Positions 8,922 through 18,060 are shown, counted from the first letter of the stretch. The stretch is 64,000 bases of DNA from Hydrocarboniclastica marina (GCF_004851605.1 NZ_CP031093.1:3472692-3536691), one strand, 5' to 3'. The notes: generated from the sequence alone by a model not told the origin. Made by a program: numbers and translations.

Positions 8922-9389
8922 AGGGAACTCCAGGTAAGAGCAGTTACTGGCTTGCCGGCCTTCTGATAGCAAATCTGGCTGAAGGGTCAGCCATGCATTT
9001 TCAGAACTCCAGGAAAGCTGGGCGTTGCTAAGCCAGGTTTTCGATTGGTCAGGCTTTCATGGGTAACCGGGTACTTGCGGGCTATTGCATGCCTTTCGGT
9101 CAGTCACGAGTGCTAGCTCATGCTCCAGTTTACCGGTCTTTCCAAAAACGCGTGTAAGGACTTGTATCGGGATGTAGCCAAGGACACTTTTCCGCCCGCG
9201 GAAGATCCGGCGCGGGTTGTATCTGAACGAATACGAACGGCACAAGTGCGCTCAAGAATACTGACCAACCAGGGCGAATGGCCCGCGTCGACGGCTCGCC
9301 GCCGATTGACCGACCACGCCCTCCTGCCGCATTCTTCAGTACGATTCTCCGAGCCCACGATTTTTTTCTCGCCTTCAAGGAATAGTCCA
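8922..9389. other. Intergenic region between DUF4382 gene and metY
   Basis: These 468 bases separate divergent genes and must include both promoters. The metY frame stays open up to 9120, but that extension has no SD and no family similarity, so it is leader rather than coding. I looked for a SAM riboswitch, as is common before methionine genes, and did not recognise one. Confidence 0.4.
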
Positions 9390-10667
9390 ATGAAACTCGA
9401 AACCCAGGCCATTCACAGCGGCTTCAGCCCGGATCCGACCACGCGAGCGGTCGCGGTACCGATATACCAGACCACGTCATACGCGTTCGACGACACGCAA
9501 CACGGCGCCGACCTGTTTGACCTGAAAGTGCCAGGCAACATTTACACCCGGATCATGAATCCGACCAATGATGTACTCGAGCAGCGGGTCGCGGCGATGG
9601 AAGGCGGCGTTGCGGGCCTGGCCGTGGCATCTGGGATGGCTGCCATCACCTATACCGTGCAGACCCTGGCAGAGGCGGGAGACAACATTGTTTCCGTGGC
9701 CAAGCTGTACGGTGGCACCTACAACCTCTTTGCCCATACCCTGCCCCGGCAGGGTATCGAGGTGCGCTTTGCAGCCCATGACGACATCGCGGCCCTGGAA
9801 GCGATGATCGACGACCGCACCAAGATGGTCTTCTGCGAAACCATCGGCAACCCTGCGGGTAACATCATTGATCTTGCTGCGCTGGCCGAGGCAGCGCATC
9901 GAAAGGGCGTGCCCCTGGTGGTCGACAATACGGTGGCGACACCCGCCTTGTGCAAGCCCATCGAGCATGGCGCTGACATTGTGGTCCATTCCCTGACCAA
10001 GTACATGGGCGGCCACGGCACGACCGTCGCTGGCATCGTGGTCGATGGCGGTACCTTTCCCTGGGCCGATCATGCGGACCGGTTTCCGCTGCTGAATACC
10101 CCGGACCCGTCCTACCACGGGGTCGTCTACACCGACGCCTTCGGACCGGCAGCCTTTATCGGTCGCTGCCGGGTCGTGCCTTTGCGTAACATGGGTGCAG
10201 CGCTTTCCCCCTTTAATGCGTTCCTGATTCTGCAGGGCCTGGAAACCCTCAGTCTGCGGATGGAGCGGCACTGCGAAAACGCGATGAAAGTGGCCGAATA
10301 CCTGAGCCAGCATCCGAAAGTTGCGTGGGTTCAGTACGCCGGACTTTCTGATCACCCTGAGCATGCCCTGGCCCAGCGGTATATGGGCGGCCGGCCAGCT
10401 TCGATCCTTTCATTCGGCATTGTTGGCGGCGAGGTAGCGGGCGCGCAGTTTATCGATGCGCTGGGGCTTATTGTTCGGCTGGTCAACATCGGCGACGCCA
10501 AGTCATTGGCGTGCCACCCTGCAACTACGACCCATCGCCAACTGAACGATGAAGAACTGAAAAAGGCTGGCGTGCCTCGGGATATGGTCAGGCTATCTAT
10601 CGGTATCGAGCACATAGACGATATCCTGGCCGATCTCGACCAGGCCCTGTCTAAATCTTCCACCTGA
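9390..10667 (+). CDS. metY: O-acetylhomoserine sulfhydrylase (PLP-dependent)
   Basis: The 425-residue protein is a Cys/Met-metabolism PLP enzyme. The PLP lysine is in SLTKYMGGH, preceded by the PLP-stacking and cofactor Asp region 'VVDNTVATP'. The N-terminus (LETQAIHSGFSPDPTTRA) and length match O-acetylhomoserine aminocarboxypropyltransferase (MetY), which makes homocysteine directly from O-acetylhomoserine and sulfide. Start 9390 is chosen for AAGGA at good spacing and the conserved N-terminus; the 90-codon upstream extension is not family-like. The gene stands alone; a long perfect hairpin follows at 10755. Confidence 0.92.
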   Translation: MKLETQAIHSGFSPDPTTRAVAVPIYQTTSYAFDDTQHGADLFDLKVPGNIYTRIMNPTNDVLEQRVAAMEGGVAGLAVASGMAAITYTVQTLAEAGDNIVSVAKLYGGTYNLFAHTLPRQGIEVRFAAHDDIAALEAMIDDRTKMVFCETIGNPAGNIIDLAALAEAAHRKGVPLVVDNTVATPALCKPIEHGADIVVHSLTKYMGGHGTTVAGIVVDGGTFPWADHADRFPLLNTPDPSYHGVVYTDAFGPAAFIGRCRVVPLRNMGAALSPFNAFLILQGLETLSLRMERHCENAMKVAEYLSQHPKVAWVQYAGLSDHPEHALAQRYMGGRPASILSFGIVGGEVAGAQFIDALGLIVRLVNIGDAKSLACHPATTTHRQLNDEELKKAGVPRDMVRLSIGIEHIDDILADLDQALSKSST

Positions 10668-10754
10668 GACTAGATCTTCCATCAGAGTCTGAATCGTCCA
10701 CCTGAGCAGGGCGCCTCTGCCCGCCTGATGCTGCAAGTCGGCCATCAATGCCTG

Positions 10755-10789
10755 CCCCTGGTTACCGAGACACACTCGGTAACCAGGGG
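10755..10789. repeat. Perfect 15-bp inverted repeat after metY
   Basis: CCCCTGGTTACCGAG is separated by ACACA from its exact reverse complement. A 15-bp uninterrupted stem is far longer than chance. It is followed by TTAACAAATTG and not a T-run, so it is a poor intrinsic terminator; it may be an mRNA-stabilising hairpin, a protein-binding palindrome or a remnant of a mobile repeat. Confidence 0.85.
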
Positions 10790-10799
10790 TTAACAAATT

Positions 10800-10860
10800 G
10801 TGAAAGAAGCTTTCACATCTTGCCCCAAAATAGATCGGTAACTGAACTATAGTTTAGCTA
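10800..10860 (+). promoter_or_regulatory. Palindromes in front of the diguanylate cyclase gene
   Basis: Two inverted repeats lie in the AT-rich promoter region. One is GTGAAAG-AAG-CTTTCAC (10800-10816). The other is a 22-base imperfect palindrome centred at 10849/10850 whose core is AACTATAGTT. The second holds TATAGT-like -10 sequence, so a bound protein would compete with RNA polymerase. No regulator family is identified. Confidence 0.4.
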
Positions 10861-10885
10861 TTACAACAAGAATCAGGCGGACTAC

Positions 10886-12766
10886 GTGGCTAGACGGCTT
10901 GCTCTTCCCTTCCAGTTTCACCGCCCGGCGAGCTCCTCGCCTGTCAGCCGCTTATGTGCTGGCATGCTCTTTCTGCTGTTGCTGACCCTGACGTCTGCAG
11001 TCCAGTCAGACACGCGTGTCACGCTATCTGCTGCCCAGAATCAGTACGAGCTCTCCTCAAGTCTTGCTTACCTCGAGGATCCATCCGGCGGGATGGCCCT
11101 GACGGATGCTCAGGCAGCATGGAAGGCGGGAGCCTTCAGCCGCAGCCTCGATGACTCGTTAAACTTTGGTTTCACCGATTCCGCTTACTGGTTTCGAATA
11201 GAGCTGCACAATAGCAGTTCATCTGAGCGCGGCTGGGTAATGGAGATGCTCTACCCGATCATGGATCAGGTGGAAGTTTTCTACCGCTTTGATGACGGCC
11301 ATGAGCGCTATCAGATCGCCGGTGACTCGGTTCCTTTCAATGAGCGGTCCAGGCAAAACCATCATATTAACTATGCCTTCGCGCTTGCGCAGGGGGAGAG
11401 CGTAGAAGTCTTTCTCCGGGCCAAGACGACCGGAGCGGTACAGATGCCGTTGACCCTCTGGAGCGAAAACGCATTCAGCGCGCGCGACCATAACAAGCAG
11501 ATTCTGTTCGGACTTTACTACGGCTTGTTGCTGGCACTTGCGATTTACAATTTTTTGATCTTCCTGAGCGTCCGGGACGTCAACTACCTCTGGTACGTCT
11601 CCTACATCATCTTCTATGGGCTTCTGCAGGCCTCTCTCAACGGTCTGTCGTACGAGTATCTCTGGCCGGACTCACCGCAGTGGAACAACCGATCGGTTGC
11701 GTTCCTCCTCTCTGTAGCCATGTTCTTCATACTGGCGTTCACCCGTTCGTTCCTTGCGCTTTGGTCCACGGCGCCCAGGCTGAATATGTGTTTCAAGGTC
11801 GCTATGGCCCTGTTCGCCGCGTTCTGGGTAATGAATCTGGTCGCACCCTACGACCTGGCGATTCGCGTCAGCACCCTGGCGGCCGGAACGATGGTGGCGC
11901 TGATTTTTGCTACCGGCGTCTACTGTTGGTGGCGCGAGTTCAAACCGGCCCGCTATTTCATGATCGCCTGGACGGCGCTCCTGATCGGTATGACCTGCTA
12001 CGTCCTGAAAACGTTTGGGCTGCTGCCGGCGAACTTCATCACTGAATACGCCATACAGATCGGTTCGGCCATTGAGGTCCTGCTGCTGTCACTGGCACTG
12101 GCTGACCGCATCCGTTTGCTCACCGATGAGAACCGCAGGATTCAGAACGAGCTTACCAGCGAGTTGGAGAACCGCGTGCGCGAACGTACGGGCGAACTGG
12201 AGGAGGCCAATCGCCTGCTTGAGGTACTGAACGCTACCGATGGCCTCACCGGCATCCACAATCGCCGGCACTTCAACGACTCAATCTCGCTCGAATGCAA
12301 GCGCGCCAGCCGAGACGGCCCGCTCTCGATGCTGCTTCTGGACATCGACCACTTCAAGCATTTCAACGATACCTACGGCCATCAGGCCGGTGACGACTGC
12401 CTCACACTTGTAGCGCGTACGATCGCCGCGGCTGTCCAGCGAGAGGCGGACGTAGTCGCCCGCTACGGCGGGGAAGAGTTCGCCGTCATCATGCCTGCTA
12501 CACATGCCTCTGGCGCCATGATGCTGGCTGAATCGATCCGGGAGCGAATCAAGCAACTGCCCATTGCCGTCGCGGACGGGCCGGTAAACGTCACCGTCAG
12601 TATTGGTGTCACTACCACGGGGGATGGCGCCCGATGCGATCCGGAAGCTGTGGTGAAGCAGGCTGACACGGCACTCTATGCCGCAAAAGAAGAAGGCCGC
12701 GACCGCTGTGTTTTCTGCCAGGGTGGCTCGACCCAGCAATGCATCAGCCCATCCCCGGCTCTGTAA
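10886..12766 (+). CDS. Diguanylate cyclase with 7TMR-DISM sensor
   Basis: The 626-residue protein has an N-terminal signal/TM segment (residues 20-40), a periplasmic beta-rich domain (7TMR-DISMED2 type, about 45-185), seven hydrophobic helices (about 205-405), a short coiled coil (ENRRIQNELTSELENRVRER), and a C-terminal GGDEF domain. The catalytic motif GGEEF and the inhibitory I-site RxxD (READ, five residues before GGEEF) are both intact, so it should make c-di-GMP and be product-inhibited. The start is GTG with a GGCGGA site. It is monocistronic, with palindromes in its promoter. Confidence 0.92.
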   Translation: MARRLALPFQFHRPASSSPVSRLCAGMLFLLLLTLTSAVQSDTRVTLSAAQNQYELSSSLAYLEDPSGGMALTDAQAAWKAGAFSRSLDDSLNFGFTDSAYWFRIELHNSSSSERGWVMEMLYPIMDQVEVFYRFDDGHERYQIAGDSVPFNERSRQNHHINYAFALAQGESVEVFLRAKTTGAVQMPLTLWSENAFSARDHNKQILFGLYYGLLLALAIYNFLIFLSVRDVNYLWYVSYIIFYGLLQASLNGLSYEYLWPDSPQWNNRSVAFLLSVAMFFILAFTRSFLALWSTAPRLNMCFKVAMALFAAFWVMNLVAPYDLAIRVSTLAAGTMVALIFATGVYCWWREFKPARYFMIAWTALLIGMTCYVLKTFGLLPANFITEYAIQIGSAIEVLLLSLALADRIRLLTDENRRIQNELTSELENRVRERTGELEEANRLLEVLNATDGLTGIHNRRHFNDSISLECKRASRDGPLSMLLLDIDHFKHFNDTYGHQAGDDCLTLVARTIAAAVQREADVVARYGGEEFAVIMPATHASGAMMLAESIRERIKQLPIAVADGPVNVTVSIGVTTTGDGARCDPEAVVKQADTALYAAKEEGRDRCVFCQGGSTQQCISPSPAL

Positions 12767-12861
12767 TACGGGACCTTCGACTCTCTGGACCAGCCATTCT
12801 GTTCTGCAACTGAACCGTCGTTTCGCCGAGACAAATCACGTGCCTGAGCAGTAGCGCACAA

Positions 12862-12879
12862 ACCAAGCGCTTGCTTGGT
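12862..12879. promoter_or_regulatory. Perfect inverted repeat, probable operator of the acyl-CoA dehydrogenase gene
   Basis: ACCAAGC-GCTT-GCTTGGT is a perfect 7-bp inverted repeat with a 4-base spacer, 52 bases before the start codon of the acyl-CoA dehydrogenase gene. Size and symmetry fit a TetR-family operator, the regulator type that often controls fatty-acid and branched-chain catabolism. No regulator gene is adjacent. Confidence 0.5.
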
Positions 12880-12930
12880 AAACATGAGTCGGGCAAACTC
12901 CGCTGACATCGTTTCAGCCCGGGAGTGACC

Positions 12931-14079
12931 ATGGCGCAGCAGACCGACTATTTCGACAGCACCCATAACCAGGCGCGGGAAACAGCCCGCCGATTCATCC
13001 AGTCGCAGGTATTGCCCCATATCGAGGCCTGGGAAGAAGCCGGCGAGTTCCCGCGGGAACTTTACCGGGAAGCCGGCGACGCGGGCCTGTTGGGTATCGG
13101 CTTCCCCGAGGCCCTGGGCGGTTCAGGCGAAGGCGATATCTTCCTCAAGATAGCGGTGAGCGAGGAGCTGATGCGGTCCACCTCCCAAGGACTTGTTGCC
13201 GGTTTGGGCTCACTCGACATCGCCCTGCCGCCCATCGTCAAGTGGGGCTCGCCGGCCCTGCGCGAACAGGTGGTGCCGGCTGTGCTGCGCGGGGAAAAGA
13301 TCGCCGCGTTGGCAATCACGGAGCCCGGGGGTGGCTCGGATGTGGCTGCACTGAAAACCCGCGCCATCCGTGAAGGCGACTCTTACCGGCTAAACGGTAG
13401 TAAAACATTCATTACCAGCGGCGTCCGGGCCGATTATTACACTGTCGCGGTGCGTACCGGCGACAGTGGCCACGGTGGTATCAGTATGCTGCTGGTTGAG
13501 CGCGAGACTGCCGGCTTCAGCGTCGGCCGCAAGCTACGCAAGATGGGCTGGTGGGCCAGCGACACAGCGGAGCTTTATTTCGAGGATTGCCAGGTACCGG
13601 CCGAGAACCTTATCGGTCCCGAGAACGGCGGGTTCATGGTCATCATGACCAATTTTCTCAACGAGCGGCTGATGCTCTGTGTCATGGGCTACATGACCGC
13701 CCAGGTCGCTCTGGATGCTTCGCTGCAGTACTGCCGCGAGCGCGAGGCCTTTGGCAGGCCCATCGGCAAGTTCCAGGTGAACCGCCACAAGCTCGTGGAG
13801 ATGGCGACCCAGGTCGACATCGCCCGGGAGTACACCTACCGCTGCGCGGCCCTGATACAGGCTGGCAAGACACCTGTCAAAGAAGTCGCCATGGCCAAGA
13901 ATTTCTGCGCCGAAGTCGCAGAAAAAGTCTCACGCGAGGCCGTGCAACTGCACGGGGGTATGGGCTACATGCGCGAAGCGATGGTGGAACGTCTCAGTCG
14001 CGACGCACGCCTGCTGGCCATCGGCGGCGGCACGACGGAAATCATGAAAGAACTTATTGCCAAACAGATGGGGCTCTAG
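12931..14079 (+). CDS. Acyl-CoA dehydrogenase
   Basis: The 382-residue protein has both ACAD signatures: AITEPGGGSDVAALKT (about residues 129-144) and QLHGGMGYMREAMVERLSRD near the C-terminus. It oxidises an acyl-CoA to the 2-enoyl-CoA with FAD and passes electrons to ETF. The usual C-terminal catalytic Glu (Y-E-G-T) is replaced by Gly (IGGGTTEI); a Glu in 'FLNERLML' lies where isovaleryl-CoA and long-chain dehydrogenases carry theirs, so it may be the base. ATG 12931 is preferred over GTG 12925 because GGGAG abuts it at proper spacing. A 7-bp inverted repeat upstream suggests a TetR-type control. Confidence 0.92.
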   Translation: MAQQTDYFDSTHNQARETARRFIQSQVLPHIEAWEEAGEFPRELYREAGDAGLLGIGFPEALGGSGEGDIFLKIAVSEELMRSTSQGLVAGLGSLDIALPPIVKWGSPALREQVVPAVLRGEKIAALAITEPGGGSDVAALKTRAIREGDSYRLNGSKTFITSGVRADYYTVAVRTGDSGHGGISMLLVERETAGFSVGRKLRKMGWWASDTAELYFEDCQVPAENLIGPENGGFMVIMTNFLNERLMLCVMGYMTAQVALDASLQYCREREAFGRPIGKFQVNRHKLVEMATQVDIAREYTYRCAALIQAGKTPVKEVAMAKNFCAEVAEKVSREAVQLHGGMGYMREAMVERLSRDARLLAIGGGTTEIMKELIAKQMGL

Positions 14080-14190
14080 GGTTCGGACTGTGTGAGGGTT
14101 CGGGCTGTGTGAAATGTGGTTGGATTCTGCGAAACGCGGTTGGGCTGGGTGAAATGCGGTTGGGTTGCGTGAAATGCGGTTGGGTTGTGC
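14079..14190. repeat. Short tandem repeats (17 bp x2, then 20 bp x4)
   Basis: Immediately after the dehydrogenase stop, a 17-bp unit (14079-14095, 14096-14112) is repeated with one change. It merges with four 20-bp units (14102-14121, 14122-14141, 14142-14161, 14162-14181) of consensus GGGNTGNGTGAAATGCGGTT plus a 9-base partial copy. The last two units differ at only two positions, so the array looks recent and may vary between strains. Confidence 0.9.
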
Positions 14191-14374
14191 CGCTAAGACG
14201 GCAGCGTTTGGGGCGCATTTCGCAAGTGCGCCGGTACAGGTATAATCCCGGCACCAAGCTACCACCGCAGGAGTGCTGCAGGGGATGCCGTCCGGGCTAA
14301 CCTGCCCTGGCACTGGAGTAGCAGTGCCGGCCTTCCTGCCGTTGACCCATTCACAACCTCGAAAAGGACGCCCG

Positions 14375-14902
14375 ATGAACTTTGACAATATCCCCCCCGG
14401 TAAGAATCCACCCGACGACATCTACGTTGCCATTGAGATTCCCGCCAACGCGTCACCCATCAAGTACGAGATCGACAAGGACATGGGCGCGATCATGGTA
14501 GACCGGTTTATGGCGACCCCCATGTTCTACCCGGCCAACTATGGGTTTATACCCAACACCTTGGCCGATGACGGCGACCCGCTGGATGTTCTGGTCGTGA
14601 CGCCCTACCCGGTCATGCCCGGCTCCATCATTCGCTGCCGTCCCGTGGGCGTGCTTAATATGGAAGACGAAGCCGGCGGCGACGCCAAGCTTGTCGCTGT
14701 ACCCCACGACAAGCTGAGCAAGGAATACCAGCACGTCAAGGACGTGGATGACCTGCCGGAACTGCTGCGCAAGCAGATCCAACACTTCTTCGAAAACTAC
14801 AAGGATCTGGAAGAAGGAAAATGGGTCAAGGTACAGGGTTGGGATAACGCCGAGGCCGCACGGGAAGCCATTCGCCAGTCCATTGCTGCCTATAAAGGCT
14901 GA
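14375..14902 (+). CDS. ppa: Inorganic pyrophosphatase (family I)
   Basis: The 175-residue protein has the soluble family I signature [10 protein letters not shown] (Mg-binding aspartates), N-terminal '[18 protein letters not shown]' and [12 protein letters not shown]. It hydrolyses cytosolic PPi to two phosphates and pulls biosynthetic reactions forward. ATG 14375 has AAGGA at good spacing; the longer open frame to 14273 lacks family similarity. It stands alone between a tandem-repeat array and a strong terminator. Confidence 0.97.
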   Translation: MNFDNIPPGKNPPDDIYVAIEIPANASPIKYEIDKDMGAIMVDRFMATPMFYPANYGFIPNTLADDGDPLDVLVVTPYPVMPGSIIRCRPVGVLNMEDEAGGDAKLVAVPHDKLSKEYQHVKDVDDLPELLRKQIQHFFENYKDLEEGKWVKVQGWDNAEAAREAIRQSIAAYKG

Positions 14903-14920
14903 TACTGGGGTTTGCGCTCA

Positions 14921-14953
14921 TAAAAAAACGCCGGCACGTCCGGCGTTTTTTTA
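14921..14953. terminator. Bidirectional intrinsic terminator, ppa / DUF2333
   Basis: A7, stem CGCCGG/CCGGCG with CACGT loop, T7. It ends ppa (+) and also the minus-strand DUF2333 transcript. Confidence 0.92.
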
Positions 14954-14977
14954 TGCGGCTCGATCCGGTCGAGGGGC

Positions 14978-15985
14978 TTAGCCCTGACTCAACAGATTGC
15001 GCAGTTCGATGATCGAGGCATTGGTGCGGGAAATATAGGACGCCATGCTCAGGGAATGGTTGGCAAACAGCCCGAATCCACTGCCGTTGAGAATGATCGG
15101 GCTCCAAAGCGTGGCCTGGGTTTGTTCGAGCTCTGTCACGATCTGGTTCATACTTACCAGGGCGTTCTTTTTCTCCAGGATATCCCGAAAGTCAATCTCC
15201 ACGGCACGCAGAAGATGCACTAGCGCCCAGGTCGTGCCACGGGCCTCGTAGAAGATATCGTCAATCTCATCCCAGGCATTCTGGACCTCGGTAACGTTGC
15301 CGTCGCTGTCCGTAGTGACTTTGCCAGCACTTTCGCTCAACCGGCGCGACAGGCTACCAAGCCGTGACTCGACATCTGACAGCCAGGTACGAAGATTATC
15401 AGCCCGGGCGTAAAACCGCGCATCAGCACCCGGTGCCGACAGCCTGCTCATATAGCTGCGCAGCGCATTGATGGCTGAGCGGTACTCAGTTTCGGTGGCC
15501 GGCAGTGCCCAGCTTGCGCTGTCAAAATTGAATTGGGGCTCAGCAATCGTCAGGTCGCGATCTTCAAGAGATTGCGTCTGGGCCCGGCTGAAATTCTGAC
15601 GCATTGACCGGGCCATGTCGCGGACCTGAACCAGGACCCCGTATTCCCAGTTCGGCACATTGTCCATCAGCGAACCCGGCGGCAGAACGTCGTTGGTAAT
15701 GTAGCCACCGCGCTTTTCCAGCAATGTCTCAGCGACCTGAACGAGCGCGGCTGTCGTGGTGTAGCCGACCACGATGTCGTCATTCTGGCGCTGGGCCATG
15801 TTAGCCGTGACGTCTTTCACATCGAACAGATCCGGCTCATGGTCCCACCAGAACCCAACAGCGAGCACTACGAGCACGTAGATAACAACCAGGGCGCTGA
15901 TCCATTTGATCGCCTTCGAGGTGCCACTGTTCCCCGAATCGCCGCCAGCGCTGTTGCGGCCAGAGATGTTCAACTTCTTTAGCAT
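14978..15985 (-). CDS. DUF2333 family inner-membrane protein
   Basis: The 335-residue protein has one N-terminal TM helix (about residues 29-50, WISALVVIYVLVVLAVGFWW) and a mainly helical periplasmic domain with GGYITNDVLPPGSLMDNVPNWEYG, a stretch characteristic of DUF2333. Its role is unknown. The start is uncertain: GTG 16027 and ATG 16015 are also in frame; 15985 was chosen for a GGGAC site nine bases upstream and family-like length. It lies 78 bases after the LapD-like gene on the same strand and may be cotranscribed with it. Confidence 0.8.
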   Translation of the reverse strand: MLKKLNISGRNSAGGDSGNSGTSKAIKWISALVVIYVLVVLAVGFWWDHEPDLFDVKDVTANMAQRQNDDIVVGYTTTAALVQVAETLLEKRGGYITNDVLPPGSLMDNVPNWEYGVLVQVRDMARSMRQNFSRAQTQSLEDRDLTIAEPQFNFDSASWALPATETEYRSAINALRSYMSRLSAPGADARFYARADNLRTWLSDVESRLGSLSRRLSESAGKVTTDSDGNVTEVQNAWDEIDDIFYEARGTTWALVHLLRAVEIDFRDILEKKNALVSMNQIVTELEQTQATLWSPIILNGSGFGLFANHSLSMASYISRTNASIIELRNLLSQG

Positions 15986-16062
15986 TGTTGAGGTCCCGTT
16001 TGAGATTATTCGCATGAGCTCTGCCACAGGCAGGAACGCCTACGCTACCAGAATTTTAATCT

Positions 16063-18060
16063 TCAGGCTGGGTCAATGGCCGATAATGAGGGCCGGGCCA
16101 GATAAAATCCCATCGCGCCGTCAACGCCGAGGTGCTGGGCTGCGTGCCACTCCGCCTCCGACTCAATCCCGGCCAGAAAGACGTGCACATCCCGGCTGCG
16201 GGCGATCGGGGCCATGCTCTTAATGAAGAAAGCCGCATCGGGGCGCTGGTCGAGATGCCGCACAAAACTGCGATCGATGCGCACGCCGTCAATCACCCGG
16301 CGCTGCAGATAATCGAAACTGACCCCGCCAATACCGAAACGATCGACCATTACGCGCACGCCCATTTCCCGCAGTCGCGGGATCAAGTCTGACAGTACGC
16401 GCGTTTCACTGCGTATCGCGTTCTCGTGGACCGCAAGCCAGAGCCGCCTGTTGATCTGGGGCGTAGCACTCAGGCTGGCCAGCGTCTGTCTGCAAAACGC
16501 CGAATCAGCCAGCGAAGCCGTGCTGAGCACAACACAAAGGACAGCTTCCTCATGCTGTCGCAAATGATCAAGTGCATCCCTCAGCACGGTCTGATCGAGC
16601 TGCACAGCCAGCCCGTAGCGTTCGACCAGCGGCAGAAATTGGCTGGCCGCAGTCCATACACCGTCCACTTCAACCTGCGCCAATACCTGCTGAAACCAGA
16701 GTGTTTGGCGGTCCATCTGTACCGTGGGCTGAAAAGCCAGCCGCACCCGCTCACGCGCCAGCGCGTCAGTCAGGGCGGCCCGCCAGCGCTGCGCGCCCAT
16801 ACTGGCAACGGTGCCATTGGTACCGCAAACCACCGTTCCGGCTCCCACCGAGTACGACTGCGCCAGAGCGGCGTCAGCCCGGGCCATAACGTCCGACGAA
16901 CGCTCGGGCGTCTCGGGCACCACGAAGCCGATCTGTACCGCCACGGTTTCGGCGCCGAGCGCTACGACATCGACCATCAACTCATCCCCCAACTGCTCCA
17001 GCCGGCTTTGCGCCTCCTCGGCGTCCGTGCCTGGCAGAAACAGCGCAAAGTCGCCACCCTGGCGCCGGGCAGCGAAGGCACCGGGATGCCCTGAGACGTA
17101 GTCCCGCAGTCGTTCCGCCGCTGTTTTCAGTAACGCATCCCCGGCATCATAGCCCTGCTTCTGGTTGTAATCCCCAAAGCCGGACAGTGACAGCAATGCT
17201 ACACAGCCTCCGCTGGGTTGTTCATCGGAGTCGCATTCGGCACGCAGGCGATGGTCGAAGCTGGCGCGGTTGTCGAGGCCCGTTACCGGGTCATGCCGCG
17301 CCTGGCTGCGCAGGTCCTCGATCATACGGATCTGACCTGCCACCAGGTCTTCCAACTCCTGTGCCATCCCGTTGGCGGCTATGGCCACGCCACCGAGTTC
17401 ACGAGTACGGGGGACAGGCACCCGTGCCCAGAAGCGATGGGCCCGGAGCTGCTCTGCCTGTTGTTCGAGCTGTGCCAGGGGGCGCAATATCAGGCGCAAA
17501 CCGAAATAGGCCAGCAGGGTCGCCAGGACGCCTACCAGCAGGAAGCTCAGAGCGCCACGCCATACACCGGTCCAGAGCGCGCGGTAGGCAGAGGCCGGGT
17601 CGACCTCTACGGAGACCTGCCCCAAACGCTGCCAGCCCTGTATGACTTCGGCATCGGCCCGGGCATCGGGCAACTCTGCCAGGCGCCTGAACCAGGCTGG
17701 CACAGCCTTGACGTCATCTGATGCCACCCGGTCAACCAGAATCTCGCCCCCCGTGTCGGTGTAGATCACTTGGCGGTAATGGCCGTGGTCGAATAACGCA
17801 TTGATGAAAGTCGCTACAGCGGCCGGATCACGGCCATCGACCGCGCTCGATAATGCTATCCCGAGCGCCGTGGCGGCGTCCTGGGCCTGGACCTGTTGCC
17901 GCTCCACCAGATGGTCGCGAAACTGGTTGAAGCCGAGTATTGCGCTAACTGTCAGCAACACAAAAACGAGCAGGACGATAAAACCGAGCAGCAGCGCTTT
18001 CAGACTAAGGCCGGGTTTAGCGACTCTGCGTTGAGGGTCGCGAGGTAGGTTCTGATTCAT
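16063..18060 (-). CDS. LapD-like c-di-GMP receptor (HAMP, degenerate GGDEF and EAL)
   Basis: The 665-residue protein has TM helix 1 (about 22-43), a periplasmic LapD/MoxY-type domain (AQDAATALGIALSS...VPAWFRRL...GWQRLGQVSVEV), TM 2 (about 169-191), a HAMP segment, a GGDEF-like domain whose motif reads RQGGDF, and an EAL-like domain in which EAL has become VLA. Both catalytic signatures are lost, as in LapD, which binds c-di-GMP and, through its periplasmic domain, holds the protease LapG away from a surface adhesin. No LapG or adhesin gene is in the window. ATG 18060 is chosen for its GTGGA site; the GTG at 18138 has none. Confidence 0.82.
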   Translation of the reverse strand: MNQNLPRDPQRRVAKPGLSLKALLLGFIVLLVFVLLTVSAILGFNQFRDHLVERQQVQAQDAATALGIALSSAVDGRDPAAVATFINALFDHGHYRQVIYTDTGGEILVDRVASDDVKAVPAWFRRLAELPDARADAEVIQGWQRLGQVSVEVDPASAYRALWTGVWRGALSFLLVGVLATLLAYFGLRLILRPLAQLEQQAEQLRAHRFWARVPVPRTRELGGVAIAANGMAQELEDLVAGQIRMIEDLRSQARHDPVTGLDNRASFDHRLRAECDSDEQPSGGCVALLSLSGFGDYNQKQGYDAGDALLKTAAERLRDYVSGHPGAFAARRQGGDFALFLPGTDAEEAQSRLEQLGDELMVDVVALGAETVAVQIGFVVPETPERSSDVMARADAALAQSYSVGAGTVVCGTNGTVASMGAQRWRAALTDALARERVRLAFQPTVQMDRQTLWFQQVLAQVEVDGVWTAASQFLPLVERYGLAVQLDQTVLRDALDHLRQHEEAVLCVVLSTASLADSAFCRQTLASLSATPQINRRLWLAVHENAIRSETRVLSDLIPRLREMGVRVMVDRFGIGGVSFDYLQRRVIDGVRIDRSFVRHLDQRPDAAFFIKSMAPIARSRDVHVFLAGIESEAEWHAAQHLGVDGAMGFYLARPSLSAIDPA

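Noticed and set aside
9120-9389. N-terminal extension of metY
   Set aside because: The frame is open but lacks an SD and similarity; family N-terminus and AAGGA place the start at 9390.
8922-9389. SAM riboswitch before metY
   Set aside because: I could not recognise the conserved core of any SAM riboswitch class; a covariance-model search would decide.
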